Notes under the pieces: generated by a model | What the model saw: the letters and a program-made list of their open reading frames with translations, nothing else | What the model was told of the DNA's origin: nothing | Databases searched by the model: none | Program-made: the position numbers and the translations under genes | Source: CAVQAH01 sp963784195 | GTDB taxonomy: Bacteria; Acidobacteriota; Vicinamibacteria; Vicinamibacterales; 2-12-FULL-66-21 | Reading direction: 5' to 3' | Assembly: GCA_963784195.1 (NCBI GenBank) | Contig: CAWARA010000020.1 | Location: 496,001-560,000 of the forward strand | DNA length: 64,000 nucleotides | In this document: positions 1-8,299 of the stretch, piece after piece | Layout: each line of letters begins with the position of its first letter | Position numbering within the stretch: position 1 is the stretch's first letter

Positions 1-340
1 CTGCTTCGCCGATGACGACCGCTTCGGCGTACTGCGAGACCTCGTCGGGGCAGAGTGACGCGTGAAAGCCGCCCATGACGACAGGAATGCCACGGGCGCG
101 ATACTCGCTGGCGATCTGATAAGACCGCCGCGCCGTGTAGGTCTCGACGCTGATGGCCACAAGGTCCGTCGGCTCGTCGAACGGAATCTTCTCCATCCGA
201 TCGTCGTAGAACCGGATGTCGACATCTGATGGCGTCAGTCCGGCGATCGTTGCGGGAGGCAGCGGCTCCATCTCCCAGGAGCGGATGTAGCGCTGCCCTG
301 CGCGGCGGCCGATGCACGGGTGAATCAGCGTGAGCCTCAC
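1..340 (-). CDS. B12-binding radical SAM protein, N-terminal part (cut by window edge)
   Basis: This is the first 113 codons of a gene that runs off the left end. It starts at a GTG that overlaps the stop of the upstream radical SAM gene in the arrangement CGGTGA, so the two are translationally coupled. The visible part reads as a cobalamin-binding Rossmann-like domain: an opening strand (RLTLIHP), a stretch DLVAISVETYTARRSY and the strand-turn GIPVVMGGFHASLCPDE, which is the same layout as the IPTVVLGGPHVTLVPDD-like stretch of its neighbour. The iron-sulfur cysteine motif expected next lies outside the window. Function beyond the family is unknown; such pairs act on lipids, cofactors or natural products. 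Family call is firm, product is not. Confidence 0.8.
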   Translation of the reverse strand, partial: MRLTLIHPCIGRRAGQRYIRSWEMEPLPPATIAGLTPSDVDIRFYDDRMEKIPFDEPTDLVAISVETYTARRSYQIASEYRARGIPVVMGGFHASLCPDEVSQYAEAVVIGEA

Positions 341-1701
341 CGTGCCTCCATAGCGGCGACGCCTGATTTCATCGCCGTGCCCGCCCGGCCGATGATCCAG
401 TCGCAGTTATAGAAGCGGTGCAGGTTGTGGGCGTAATGCCGATAGCCGAGGTTCGATGCCAGCGCTACCCACGGCGAAGCAGGGGTGGCCTGAAGCCGTC
501 GCGCGATCGACGGCAGCGAATACACGTGGCGCCAGGCCTCCTCCGTGCCTCGCTGGAGCTGATCGATCGTCATGCCAGCCGGCTGGAACACCACGTGCTG
601 ACCGTCGTAGAGCTCCCAGTTTCGAGTAAGGATCCGGCCTTCCCGCTCGAGCCGCTGATAGAGCGCGGTGCCAGGGAACGGCGTGACGACGGCGAATCTC
701 GGGAGATCGATGCGGGCGTCCACGGCGAATCGCGCGGTCTCGAGGAACACATCCGGCGTGTCGTGATCCATGCCGAACACGAAGCAGCCATAGACCGCGA
801 TCCCGTGCGCGTGCAGCAGCGAGACGACTTCCTTGAATCTCGACGGCTTGTTGAAGCTCTTGCTCGAACCGCGCAGGTTGTCCGAACGGATTGATTCGAA
901 TCCCAGGAGAAGACCCCGACAGCCGCTCCGCGCCGCGAGCTTCAGCAGCGGCAGATCCTCTGCCAACAACACCGTCGAGAGGCCGTACCACTGAACCTTC
1001 AGCGGAATCATCGCTTCGAACAACCGCTCGGCGTAGCTGCGGTCGGCGATGAGGTTCAGGTCGACGAAGATCAGTTTCCGGGCGCCGTGCTGACGGATGT
1101 CCGCAACGACGTCTTCCACGGGCTTCTGATACGGCTTCCGGCCCCATGCCGCGGGCACGACGCAGAACTCGCAGTTGTGAATGCAGGCGCGGGTCGCTTC
1201 GAAGACGTTGTTGGTAAGAAATCGCCGTTTCGGCAGCAGGTCGCGGCGCGGAAACGGACGGCCGGCCAGCGAGAGGTCCGGCGCCTGAACGTACCGCCGC
1301 TGGAGATTCCCGCGAGCGTAGTCCTTCAGCAGCGCCGGCCAGGTATCTTCGGCGTAGCCGACGACTATCGCGTCCGCATGCGGCTGCGCGTCGTCTGGCA
1401 CGAGCGTGACGTGAGGGCCGCCGAGCACGACGGTGATACCTCGCGACCGAAAGGCCGCGGACAACTCATACGCGCGCGGCGCCGTCCCCGTGATGACGGT
1501 GATGCCGACGAGATCGACCTGCAGTTGCGGATCGACCTCTTCTATCCCTTCATCGATGAGCTGAAGATCGGCGTCGAGTTCGTCGGGCACGAGCGACGCA
1601 AGCGTTGTGAGTGTGAGCGGTGCGTATCGAAGAGAGCGGCGAAAAATTCCGCCGCGATGACGGTACAGCGGTCCCTTTGGCGAGATCAGCGCAATTTTCA
1701 C
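337..1701 (-). CDS. B12-binding domain radical SAM protein
   Basis: Full-length radical SAM enzyme of about 454 residues. An N-terminal cobalamin-binding-like domain (residues 1-130, with TVVLGGPHVTLVPDD) is followed by the SAM-radical core. The [4Fe-4S] ligands are the three cysteines of CIHNCEFC (CxxxCxxC, near residues 173, 177 and 180). Later motifs GLLLGFES and YGCFVFGMDHDT fit the TIM-barrel. I chose the GTG at 1701 because a GGGGGGTGG ribosome-binding stretch precedes it; an ATG six codons upstream at 1719 is the alternative. The stop overlaps the start of the next gene, a second protein of the same family, so the pair looks like an operon of tandem duplicates. No histidine characteristic of methylthiotransferases or other subfamily mark lets me name the substrate. 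Confidence 0.88.
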   Translation of the reverse strand: MKIALISPKGPLYRHRGGIFRRSLRYAPLTLTTLASLVPDELDADLQLIDEGIEEVDPQLQVDLVGITVITGTAPRAYELSAAFRSRGITVVLGGPHVTLVPDDAQPHADAIVVGYAEDTWPALLKDYARGNLQRRYVQAPDLSLAGRPFPRRDLLPKRRFLTNNVFEATRACIHNCEFCVVPAAWGRKPYQKPVEDVVADIRQHGARKLIFVDLNLIADRSYAERLFEAMIPLKVQWYGLSTVLLAEDLPLLKLAARSGCRGLLLGFESIRSDNLRGSSKSFNKPSRFKEVVSLLHAHGIAVYGCFVFGMDHDTPDVFLETARFAVDARIDLPRFAVVTPFPGTALYQRLEREGRILTRNWELYDGQHVVFQPAGMTIDQLQRGTEEAWRHVYSLPSIARRLQATPASPWVALASNLGYRHYAHNLHRFYNCDWIIGRAGTAMKSGVAAMEAR

Positions 1702-1845
1702 TGAGAAGCCACCCCCCATAGGAACGACAGTACGCTGGCGAGCGGTGCGTTGCCGTGAGCGGCCGCTGAAAAGGGCTGAGAAAGGGTGATGGTGTCGTGA
1801 ACGATGCGGGTATTCTAGCAGGCCTGACGAAAAACGTGCCCGGGA

Positions 1846-3013
1846 TCAGCGCGACGTTCGCTCGATCGCCGCGAGCGCCCGCTGACGGTAATGTCGTGAC
1901 CCAATCGACTCGGCAGCGGTGATGTACGCGTCACGTGCCGCTCCTTCGAGTCGATGGCGGCTCGCGACCTGCTGCAGGACCTCCGAACGGTAGTAATCGC
2001 TGCCGAGCTCGCCGGCGAGCTTGATGACGTCCACGAGCGCGGCGTTGTCCGGATTGCTGTTCTGCAGATAGCGCGTGAGGATCTGCGATCGGTAGTACGC
2101 CGATCTGGTCTGCCGGGCCGCCGTCAGGACGATCGGAGCGTAGTCGCTGCCGACTTTCCGCTCGCCGACATCGACGATCCCAGCCCGATAGTAGTCAGAA
2201 CGGATCTTCCCCAACACTTCCGCGAACCGCGCGGCGTTCAACGGTGCGCCAGCGTCAATGTATGCCCGCACCACTTTTGCCGAGTAATAGTCACTATCGA
2301 TGGTCAGGGCCACTGCCCACAGTCCATCCCACATTCCTGACTTCCGGCGTACGGCTTTCAACGATCCGCTCGAGGAGCCCCGACTTGTAGTAGTCGGACG
2401 ACCACCCGCGGGCGCGCTGCAGCATGCGATCGAGGGTCGCGCGCGTGGGAGGCGCCTGATCGATCAGGGCGGACATGTAGGCGTGTTGCGGGTAGGTCGA
2501 CGGCATCTGATCGATCTCGCCGAGCACACGATCCGCGCCGCCATTTCGAAACAGCCAGGCGACGCGTTCCTTCGAGGCATACGCCGTCCGTCGAAAGAAC
2601 TCCCTGATGACGGCGTCGAGCCACTGACGGCCCTCGGCGTCAAAGTCGCGCCGCTGTCCGTTGACCGTGTACCTGTACTCGAGCGCACCGGTTTGCGGGC
2701 GAATCTCGAGCGCCCGCCGTCCTCGCGAACTGCTCTCGTCGACGTCGAAGTATCCGCGAGACCCCAGCGACTGGAGCGTCCGGAAGTCTTCTGTGAAGCG
2801 AGGCTCGCCTTCGAACCTGATCGCTACCTCGCAACCATCGGCACGCCACTCGACCTCGTGTCGCTCGTTTCTGGACGTGTAGCTCGACCGGCTCACATCT
2901 TTGACGCCGGCAATGCAGGTGTCGGAGGGAGTGGACGCGGCCTGGCGTGCTGCAGGCGTCGCGGAAGCAACCAACGCAAACGCCGCAACCAGGGACATGA
3001 GTCGAGTCATCGT
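1846..3013 (-). CDS. Secreted SDYY-repeat protein, split by a frameshift
   Basis: The protein starts at ATG 3013 with a signal peptide (MTRLMSLVAAFALVASATPA) and has an N-terminal domain of about 190 residues with no family I recognise. The C-terminal half consists of helical repeats of roughly 30 residues, each carrying SDYY or a variant followed by a hydrophobic helix (SSDYYKSGLL, SDYYSAKVV, SDYYRAGIV, SAYYRSQIL, SDYYRSEVL, SRHYRQRAL). Similar repeats occur at the C-terminus of acidobacterial M56/BlaR-type proteins (recollection). The frame changes between about 2300 and 2360: the upstream frame ends in a TAG near 2294, while the repeats continue one base on in the frame ending at 1846. One extra base would explain it. 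No enzymatic motif is visible; a binding or scaffold role is only a guess. Confidence 0.7.
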
Positions 3014-3252
3014 GGACCTCTGTGACCGGCGTCCGATTGCGAGAGCTGTGCCATGCGAGAACCAGCGCAATTCCAAGTCAAATCAACAACTTATGGAAAG
3101 CGCTCGTCTTGCCGTGGGGTTCAGGATGTCCCTCGATCGGGATTCACTGTTCGCTGGAGAACACCCTCGCGTCAGCTCCCAACTCCCAATTTCCAATGTA
3201 TTTGATTGGCGCGTCGGGTCGTTGATCGCTGGGCGGCTTCCTAACAGGAGTC

Positions 3253-3306
3253 CAGGAGATCACGAGAACTTATGGCTACTATGCCTCTTGATCTCGTGAG
3301 CTCCTG
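3253..3306. terminator. Hairpin, 15-base arms with one mismatch
   Basis: CAGGAGATCACGAGA at 3253-3267 pairs with TCTCGTGAGCTCCTG at 3292-3306, one mismatch, around a 24-base loop. There is no T-tract on either side, so it may be a transcript-end or processing structure rather than a classical intrinsic terminator. Confidence 0.4.
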
Positions 3307-3333
3307 TGAGCTTGGCGGTGGCGTTCCACACAC

Positions 3334-3416
3334 CTCCCAATTTCCAACTTCCAACTCCCTCTCGCGACTCTCCGTGATCTTTGAGAGTTGGGCGTTGGAA
3401 GTTGGGCGTTGGGAGT
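3334..3416. repeat. GTTGGGA-word palindrome (family B)
   Basis: The left arm reads as consecutive heptamers CTCCCAA, TTTCCAA, CTTCCAA, CTCCCTC. The right arm is the degenerate inverse, GAGAGTT, GGGCGTT, GGAAGTT, GGGCGTT, GGGAGTC, ending next to the stop of the permease gene at 3422. Related shorter copies lie at 3173-3198, 23023-23045, 25751-25770 and 57723-57754. Confidence 0.75.
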
Positions 3417-3421
3417 CGCGT

Positions 3422-5920
3422 CTAGTCGTCTCTCAACGCCACCATCGGATCCATTCGCGCCGCGCGCAGTGCGGGCACGCCGCAGGCGACGATCGCGATG
3501 ACGAGGAACCCGGCAGCCATCGCGACGAAGGTTGCGGGATCGGTCGGCTGAACACCGACCAGCATGGTTCGCATGACACCCGTCAACGCGAATGCGGCGA
3601 GCAGACCGCAGCCGATGCCGGCGGCGCTCAACCAGAGGCCCTGCCCCACCATCATGCCGAAGATGCTGCGATGCTCGGCGCCGAACGCCATGCGCACACC
3701 GATCTCCGGTGTCCTCTGCCGAACGACGGTTGACAACACACTGTAGAGACCGACGGCGGCAAGAATGAGCGCTATGGTCGCGAAAATCCCAATCAGCACG
3801 AGCGCGAACTTCGTTTGAGACTGCGCGGCCCCGACGAGGGTCGTCATCGGCTGGACTTCGATCACTCCGGCGCGCGGGTTCAGTTCAGCCACAGCGGCCT
3901 TGGCCGGGCCGGCGAGTTGGAGCGGATCGCCGGACGTGCGCACTGCCCAGCGATTCGCCGCGGCGTGACCCATGTACGAATCAGGGACGTAGAGACCTTC
4001 GCGACCGTCACTCGCCAGCGTGGCGTGCCGCTGATGGTCGACGACGCCGACGACCTGGAAGCGCTCCGGTTCCGGCGTGCGAAGGCGCGCGAGGAGGGTA
4101 CGGCCGACAGCCGACTGTCCGGGAAAGGCCTTTGCGGCGAGCACGCGATCGATGACGATCGGGCCCGCGTTCGTCTGTGCGTTGTCGGCATCCGTGAATG
4201 TCCGGCCTTCGACGACCGTCGTTTTCATGGCTTCAAAGTATCCCGGCACGACGGAGTACGCCGTCGCCTGCTGGAACTTCGACGGATCGCTCATTGCCTC
4301 TTCCGTTCCCCATCGCGCGAGGCTTTCGCGGCCATCGAGCGGGAAGGGGCTGGAGGCGGTCACCGCCTGCACGCCCGGCAGTGCTGCCAGACGCGTGCGG
4401 AGATCGCGCACGAACGCTGCCCGCGCCTGCGGATCCGGCAATCGCGGATTTGGAATCATGAACGTGAGCACGCCATTGGGATCGTAGCCAGGCGCGGCGC
4501 GCTGCAAGGCGATGAAGCTGCGGATCATCAATCCTGAACCGACCAGCAGCACGAACGACAGCGCCACCTCCGCCACGACGACCGTGTTGCGCAACCAGTT
4601 GGCTGACGACAGCCCGCTCGTGCGCCCGGCGCGTCTGAGCAGATCCATCACATCGGGCCGCGATGCGCGCAATGCGGGAATCAGCCCGAAGACGATTGCC
4701 GACACGACGGCGGCAGCCGCGGCAAACGTCAGCACGCGCGGATCGATCGCTACGCGCTGAAGGCGAGGCAGATTCGCCGGCCCGAGCGCCGTCAGCACGC
4801 CGATCCCCAGCCAGGCCAGGCCGATGCCGGCAATTGCCGCGAGCCCCGACAAGATCAGGCTCTCGACGAGCATCTGCTGCACGAGACGCGCGCGGCTGCT
4901 GCCGAGCGCGGAGCGAACCGCGAGCTCGCGCTCGCGCATCGACGCACGCACGATCAGCAGGTTCGCCACGTTCGCGCACGCGATCAGCAGCACGAACGAA
5001 ACGGCACCCATGAGCGCGAGAATCGCCGGTCGAACATCGGCGACCAGATCCGTGTGCATCGGTTCGATGCGGAAGTGCAGGCCCGCGGTCTGCTTGATGG
5101 GGAATTGCGATCGCAGATCTGCGGCAATGGCGTCAACCTGCTGCTGGGCCTCGCCCACCGCGACACCAGGCTTCAAGCGGCCAATGACGCGCAGGAACAC
5201 GTTGATGCGGGAGCCGGCTGCGAAGTTGACGCGCAGTGGCGTCCACAAATCCGGCACACGCTCCACGTTGATGCCGGGCGGAAACAGCATCTCGAAGCCC
5301 GGCTCGAGCACGCCGATCACTTCGAATGAAAAGTCCGACAGCCGCACGACGGTGCCGACAATCGACCGATCGCCGCCGAACCGGCGTTGCCAGAACTCGT
5401 GACTGATGATCGTTCGCGGCGGAGGAGGTGGCGCCTGCTGCGCGGGGTTCGCGCCGGGTGCCCCCGCACCCGGTGGCGGCACGGGGGGCGTGCCATCCGC
5501 GTCGACGAAGTCACTCCCGATGGCAATTCGTCCACCGAGCAAGCGGAAAAGGTTGGGCGTCGCATTGCCGGTTCTGACGATCTCGGCGTCGGCACCATCC
5601 TCCCCTGCCAGCACGAGACGCCCGGTCGACAGCGCAGCGATCGTATCGAAGCTGGTGGCCCGCTCGCGAAGGTCGTGAAAATCTGCCGGCGGCCACGGGA
5701 AATCGCTCACGTTTCTGTTGCGCATGTCCTGCCACACATGCACCAGCCGCGCCGGATCGCTATAGGGCAGCGGACGCAACAGCACGGCGTTCACGACGCT
5801 GAAGATCGCCGTCGTGGCACCGATGCCGAGCGCGAGTGTCGCGATCGCAGTCAGCGCAAACCCAGGCTTCTTGAACAGCAGACGACAGGCAAGGCGGACA
5901 TCGTCGACGAAAGCATTCAT
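3422..5920 (-). CDS. MacB/FtsX-like ABC transporter permease (acidobacterial type)
   Basis: An 832-residue inner-membrane permease. It starts at ATG 5920 (MNAFVDDVRLACRLLFKKPG), the usual N-terminal signature of the acidobacterial duplicated-permease family. A first membrane helix (about residues 24-45) is followed by a periplasmic MacB-type core domain, a three-helix FtsX block near 310-430, a second periplasmic domain and a C-terminal FtsX block near 700-830 (VGLYSVLSTVVRQRTPEIGVRMAFGAEHR). The first periplasmic domain contains an unusual proline-rich insertion (PPVPPPGAG...QQAPPPPPR). No ATPase lies next to it. The gene follows an HlyD-type adaptor by 76 bases on the same strand, so together they probably form an efflux system that recruits an ATPase encoded elsewhere. 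Confidence 0.9.
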   Translation of the reverse strand: MNAFVDDVRLACRLLFKKPGFALTAIATLALGIGATTAIFSVVNAVLLRPLPYSDPARLVHVWQDMRNRNVSDFPWPPADFHDLRERATSFDTIAALSTGRLVLAGEDGADAEIVRTGNATPNLFRLLGGRIAIGSDFVDADGTPPVPPPGAGAPGANPAQQAPPPPPRTIISHEFWQRRFGGDRSIVGTVVRLSDFSFEVIGVLEPGFEMLFPPGINVERVPDLWTPLRVNFAAGSRINVFLRVIGRLKPGVAVGEAQQQVDAIAADLRSQFPIKQTAGLHFRIEPMHTDLVADVRPAILALMGAVSFVLLIACANVANLLIVRASMRERELAVRSALGSSRARLVQQMLVESLILSGLAAIAGIGLAWLGIGVLTALGPANLPRLQRVAIDPRVLTFAAAAAVVSAIVFGLIPALRASRPDVMDLLRRAGRTSGLSSANWLRNTVVVAEVALSFVLLVGSGLMIRSFIALQRAAPGYDPNGVLTFMIPNPRLPDPQARAAFVRDLRTRLAALPGVQAVTASSPFPLDGRESLARWGTEEAMSDPSKFQQATAYSVVPGYFEAMKTTVVEGRTFTDADNAQTNAGPIVIDRVLAAKAFPGQSAVGRTLLARLRTPEPERFQVVGVVDHQRHATLASDGREGLYVPDSYMGHAAANRWAVRTSGDPLQLAGPAKAAVAELNPRAGVIEVQPMTTLVGAAQSQTKFALVLIGIFATIALILAAVGLYSVLSTVVRQRTPEIGVRMAFGAEHRSIFGMMVGQGLWLSAAGIGCGLLAAFALTGVMRTMLVGVQPTDPATFVAMAAGFLVIAIVACGVPALRAARMDPMVALRDD

Positions 5921-5996
5921 GTGGCTGGCTCCGGGGTTCACGTCACGAATGACGAGGCAAGCGCTCCAGACGTTAACCCAATAGCCCGAAGGGGTT

Positions 5997-7427
5997 CTAC
6001 ATCTGTCTGAAAAATGGGGTGGATGGTGGGGTAGGAACCCGGAGGAGGTCCAGGGTGTTGAGCAGCCGCCGCGGGTGGGGAGGAGTCCACCCGCGGCGGT
6101 GCTGTCCAACCGGCTGGGAGGCGCCGGTTGAAACCAGAATCAGAAACGGCGCGGAGGCGACCCGAGCAACGGGCTCGCGGATCCGGTCGATGGGCGTGAC
6201 CGCAGCGGCGCCTGACGTTGCCATCCCAACCGCGACCCTTGACCCTTCTGCCAGGACTTCGTCACTCGGCGCGTCCGGCGTCAGCCTGACCTCGGTGAGT
6301 GTCCCGTCGCTGGCTCCGGTCACGACCGGCACGCGGTGAAGCCCATTGTCGAAGATCCACACCTTACTGACGTTGCTCCTCGGCGGCTGGTTGGTGCCCG
6401 CGCCAGAATTCTTTGTGACGGCTGCACGCTTTGTCACGTCGTCGGCCGGTTGTCCCAATGACGCGAGCAGATCGTCCCCAGGCTCGAACCTCAGTGCCGC
6501 ATTCGGGACGCGCAGAACACTGTCCGTGCGCGACACCTCGACGGTCACGCTCGCCGTCATGCCAGGGCGAAGCTTCAACTCGGGATTCGGAGCCGAGATG
6601 ATCGCCGCGTACGTGACTACGTTCTGGTCGACGACAGGGTTCAACCGAACCTGCTTGACGATGCCGTGAAACGTATCCTCGGGATATGCATCCACGGTGA
6701 AGCTGACCGGTTGCCCTTCGCCGACCGCTCCCAGATCGGATTCATCCACGCTGGCCTTCACCTGCATCTGGCCGAGATCGGCGGCGATCACGAAGAGCGT
6801 CGGCGCCTGCAGACTCGCCGCGACGGTCTGGCCGACATCGACATCGCGCGCGGTGACAATCCCGTCGATCGGGGAACTGATGACCGTCTTCGCGAGGTTG
6901 ACCTGCGCCTGCCCCAGCGCCGCCTTCGCTTGACTGACCTGCGCGCTGGCGGCCCGAAGTTGCGCGTCCGCCGACTGGCGCGTTACCTCGGCCGTTTCAA
7001 GATCGGTCTTCGGAATGAGCTCTCGGCCAGCGAGCTCGCGTGCCCGATCCTCTTTGTTCTTCGCGTCCGCCACGGCCACCGCCAGCCGTTCGACGTCCGC
7101 TTCCGCGCGGACCAGCGCTGCCTTCGCTTGCTCGAGATCCGCCTGAAGAAGTGACGGGTCGAGGCGCGCAATCACCTGCCCACGCTTCACGATCGAGTTG
7201 AAGTCGGCGTAGAGGGCCTGGACCGTTCCCGAAATCTGTGAGCCGACCTGAACCGTCGTCACGGCCTCGAGCGTGCCGCTCGCGGCGACACGGCTCACGA
7301 TCGGGCCGCGCGACACGACGCCGGTTACGACCTCCGGTGCGTCGCTGGCGCGGCGTGAGTACAGCGCGTGGGCTGACAGGCCCGTTACGGCTGTGATCGC
7401 GATCGCGACGAGAAGCTTGTTCCTCAT
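5997..7427 (-). CDS. HlyD/MacA-type efflux periplasmic adaptor
   Basis: A 476-residue membrane-fusion protein. After an N-terminal anchor helix (residues 4-22) comes the first half of the lipoyl-like domain (VQVGSQISGTVQALYADF, about 62-80), a coiled-coil hairpin rich in Ala, Glu, Lys and Gln (about 97-190), the second lipoyl half (ISSPIDGIVTARDVDVGQTV), and beta-barrel and membrane-proximal domains. It would bridge the neighbouring permease to an outer-membrane channel. The last 35 or so residues are Pro- and Arg-rich (GWTPPHPRRLL) and are read through a strong GC hairpin at 6066-6099; that tail does not look like adaptor sequence and may reflect a lost stop or a frame error upstream of it. 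Confidence 0.88.
   Translation of the reverse strand: MRNKLLVAIAITAVTGLSAHALYSRRASDAPEVVTGVVSRGPIVSRVAASGTLEAVTTVQVGSQISGTVQALYADFNSIVKRGQVIARLDPSLLQADLEQAKAALVRAEADVERLAVAVADAKNKEDRARELAGRELIPKTDLETAEVTRQSADAQLRAASAQVSQAKAALGQAQVNLAKTVISSPIDGIVTARDVDVGQTVAASLQAPTLFVIAADLGQMQVKASVDESDLGAVGEGQPVSFTVDAYPEDTFHGIVKQVRLNPVVDQNVVTYAAIISAPNPELKLRPGMTASVTVEVSRTDSVLRVPNAALRFEPGDDLLASLGQPADDVTKRAAVTKNSGAGTNQPPRSNVSKVWIFDNGLHRVPVVTGASDGTLTEVRLTPDAPSDEVLAEGSRVAVGMATSGAAAVTPIDRIREPVARVASAPFLILVSTGASQPVGQHRRGWTPPHPRRLLNTLDLLRVPTPPSTPFFRQM
6066..6099. terminator. Strong GC hairpin inside the adaptor 3' end
   Basis: Thirteen bases at 6066-6078 (CCGCCGCGGGTGG) pair perfectly with 6087-6099 around the 8-base loop GGAGGAGT. 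It lies inside the open frame of the adaptor, between it and the permease. It could attenuate transcription or protect the upstream message; no T-run follows. Confidence 0.4.
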
Positions 7428-7564
7428 GTGACGTCCGGTCAGTTCGGCCTTCCTCTCAATAGACTGTGTGAATGTGACGCTACCGTGGCGGGCCTGTGAA
7501 GAAATCGTGGCAACCGGGGATAGGCCGGCTCAGCCACGAAACGGCGCAGTACACTGGGAACGGC

Positions 7565-8299
7565 ATGAGCCGAGATGCGCGAAGCAACGGCGAATCGTCC
7601 CGGGTTCTCGTGGTGGAGGACGAAGCGAGCATTCGCGACCTCATCCTGCTTCACCTCAAACTCGAGGGGCTCACGACGGTGGCGACTGGCGACGGAACGG
7701 ATGCGCTGCGCCTGGCTCGGAGCGAACCGTTCGATCTGATCGTGCTCGACCTCATGCTCCCCGGCCTCGACGGCGTCACGATCTGCCGTGCGATCAGGCG
7801 AGACGAGCTGAACGCCGATGTCCCAATCCTGATGCTGACCGCGCGACGCGAAGAGTCCGACAAAGTCCTCGGCCTCGACAGCGGGGCCGACGACTACCTG
7901 ACGAAGCCATTCGGCATCCGCGAGCTCGTCGCACGGGTCCGGGCCCTGCTCCGGCGGCCACGCCGATCGGAGCTGGCGGCGCAGAACGGTCAGACGAAGT
8001 CCGTGTCGGTGGCCGGCCTGACCGTCGATCCGGCGCGCCGCCAGGCACGAATGGACGGGCAGGAAATCGATCTGACCGCCCACGAGTTCGATCTGCTGTT
8101 TCTGCTGGCTAGCAACCCCGGCATTGTGTTCACGCGCGAAGCGCTCGTGCAGAAGGTCTGGGGAGACGATACGTTCGTCACCACTCGAAGTGTGGACACG
8201 CTGGTCAAGCGCATCCGCAAGAAGGTCGAGCCTGACCCTGAAGAACCGCGGTTCATCCTGACGGTCTGGGGTACCGGCTACAAGTTTGCCGATGCCTGA
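7565..8299 (+). CDS. OmpR/PhoB-family response regulator
   Basis: A 244-residue two-component regulator. The receiver domain has the acidic pair in VVEDE (residues 17-20), the phospho-acceptor D62 in LIVLDLMLPG, the conserved threonine in MLTARRE and the lysine in YLTKPFG. The C-terminal winged-helix DNA-binding domain ends in RSVDTLVKRIRKKVEPDPEEPRFILTVWGTGYKF, which is diagnostic of the OmpR class. I start it at ATG 7565; an in-frame upstream start at 7496 would add residues that look untranslated. Its stop overlaps the start of the histidine kinase by 8 bases (ATGCCTGA), so the pair is co-translated. It is divergent from the efflux operon, which it may control. Confidence 0.93.
   Translation: MSRDARSNGESSRVLVVEDEASIRDLILLHLKLEGLTTVATGDGTDALRLARSEPFDLIVLDLMLPGLDGVTICRAIRRDELNADVPILMLTARREESDKVLGLDSGADDYLTKPFGIRELVARVRALLRRPRRSELAAQNGQTKSVSVAGLTVDPARRQARMDGQEIDLTAHEFDLLFLLASNPGIVFTREALVQKVWGDDTFVTTRSVDTLVKRIRKKVEPDPEEPRFILTVWGTGYKFADA

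Larger units (their letters stand above)
3014..3421. other. Intergenic region with word repeats and a hairpin
   Basis: No gene is visible in these 408 bases, which separate the starts of one minus-strand gene from the stop of another. They hold a single-arm copy of the GTTGGGA-word family (3173-3198), a near-perfect 15-base inverted repeat (3253-3267 with 3292-3306) and a two-arm palindrome of the same family (3334-3416). The region probably also contains the promoter of the SDYY-repeat gene, but I could not pick one with confidence. Confidence 0.7.
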
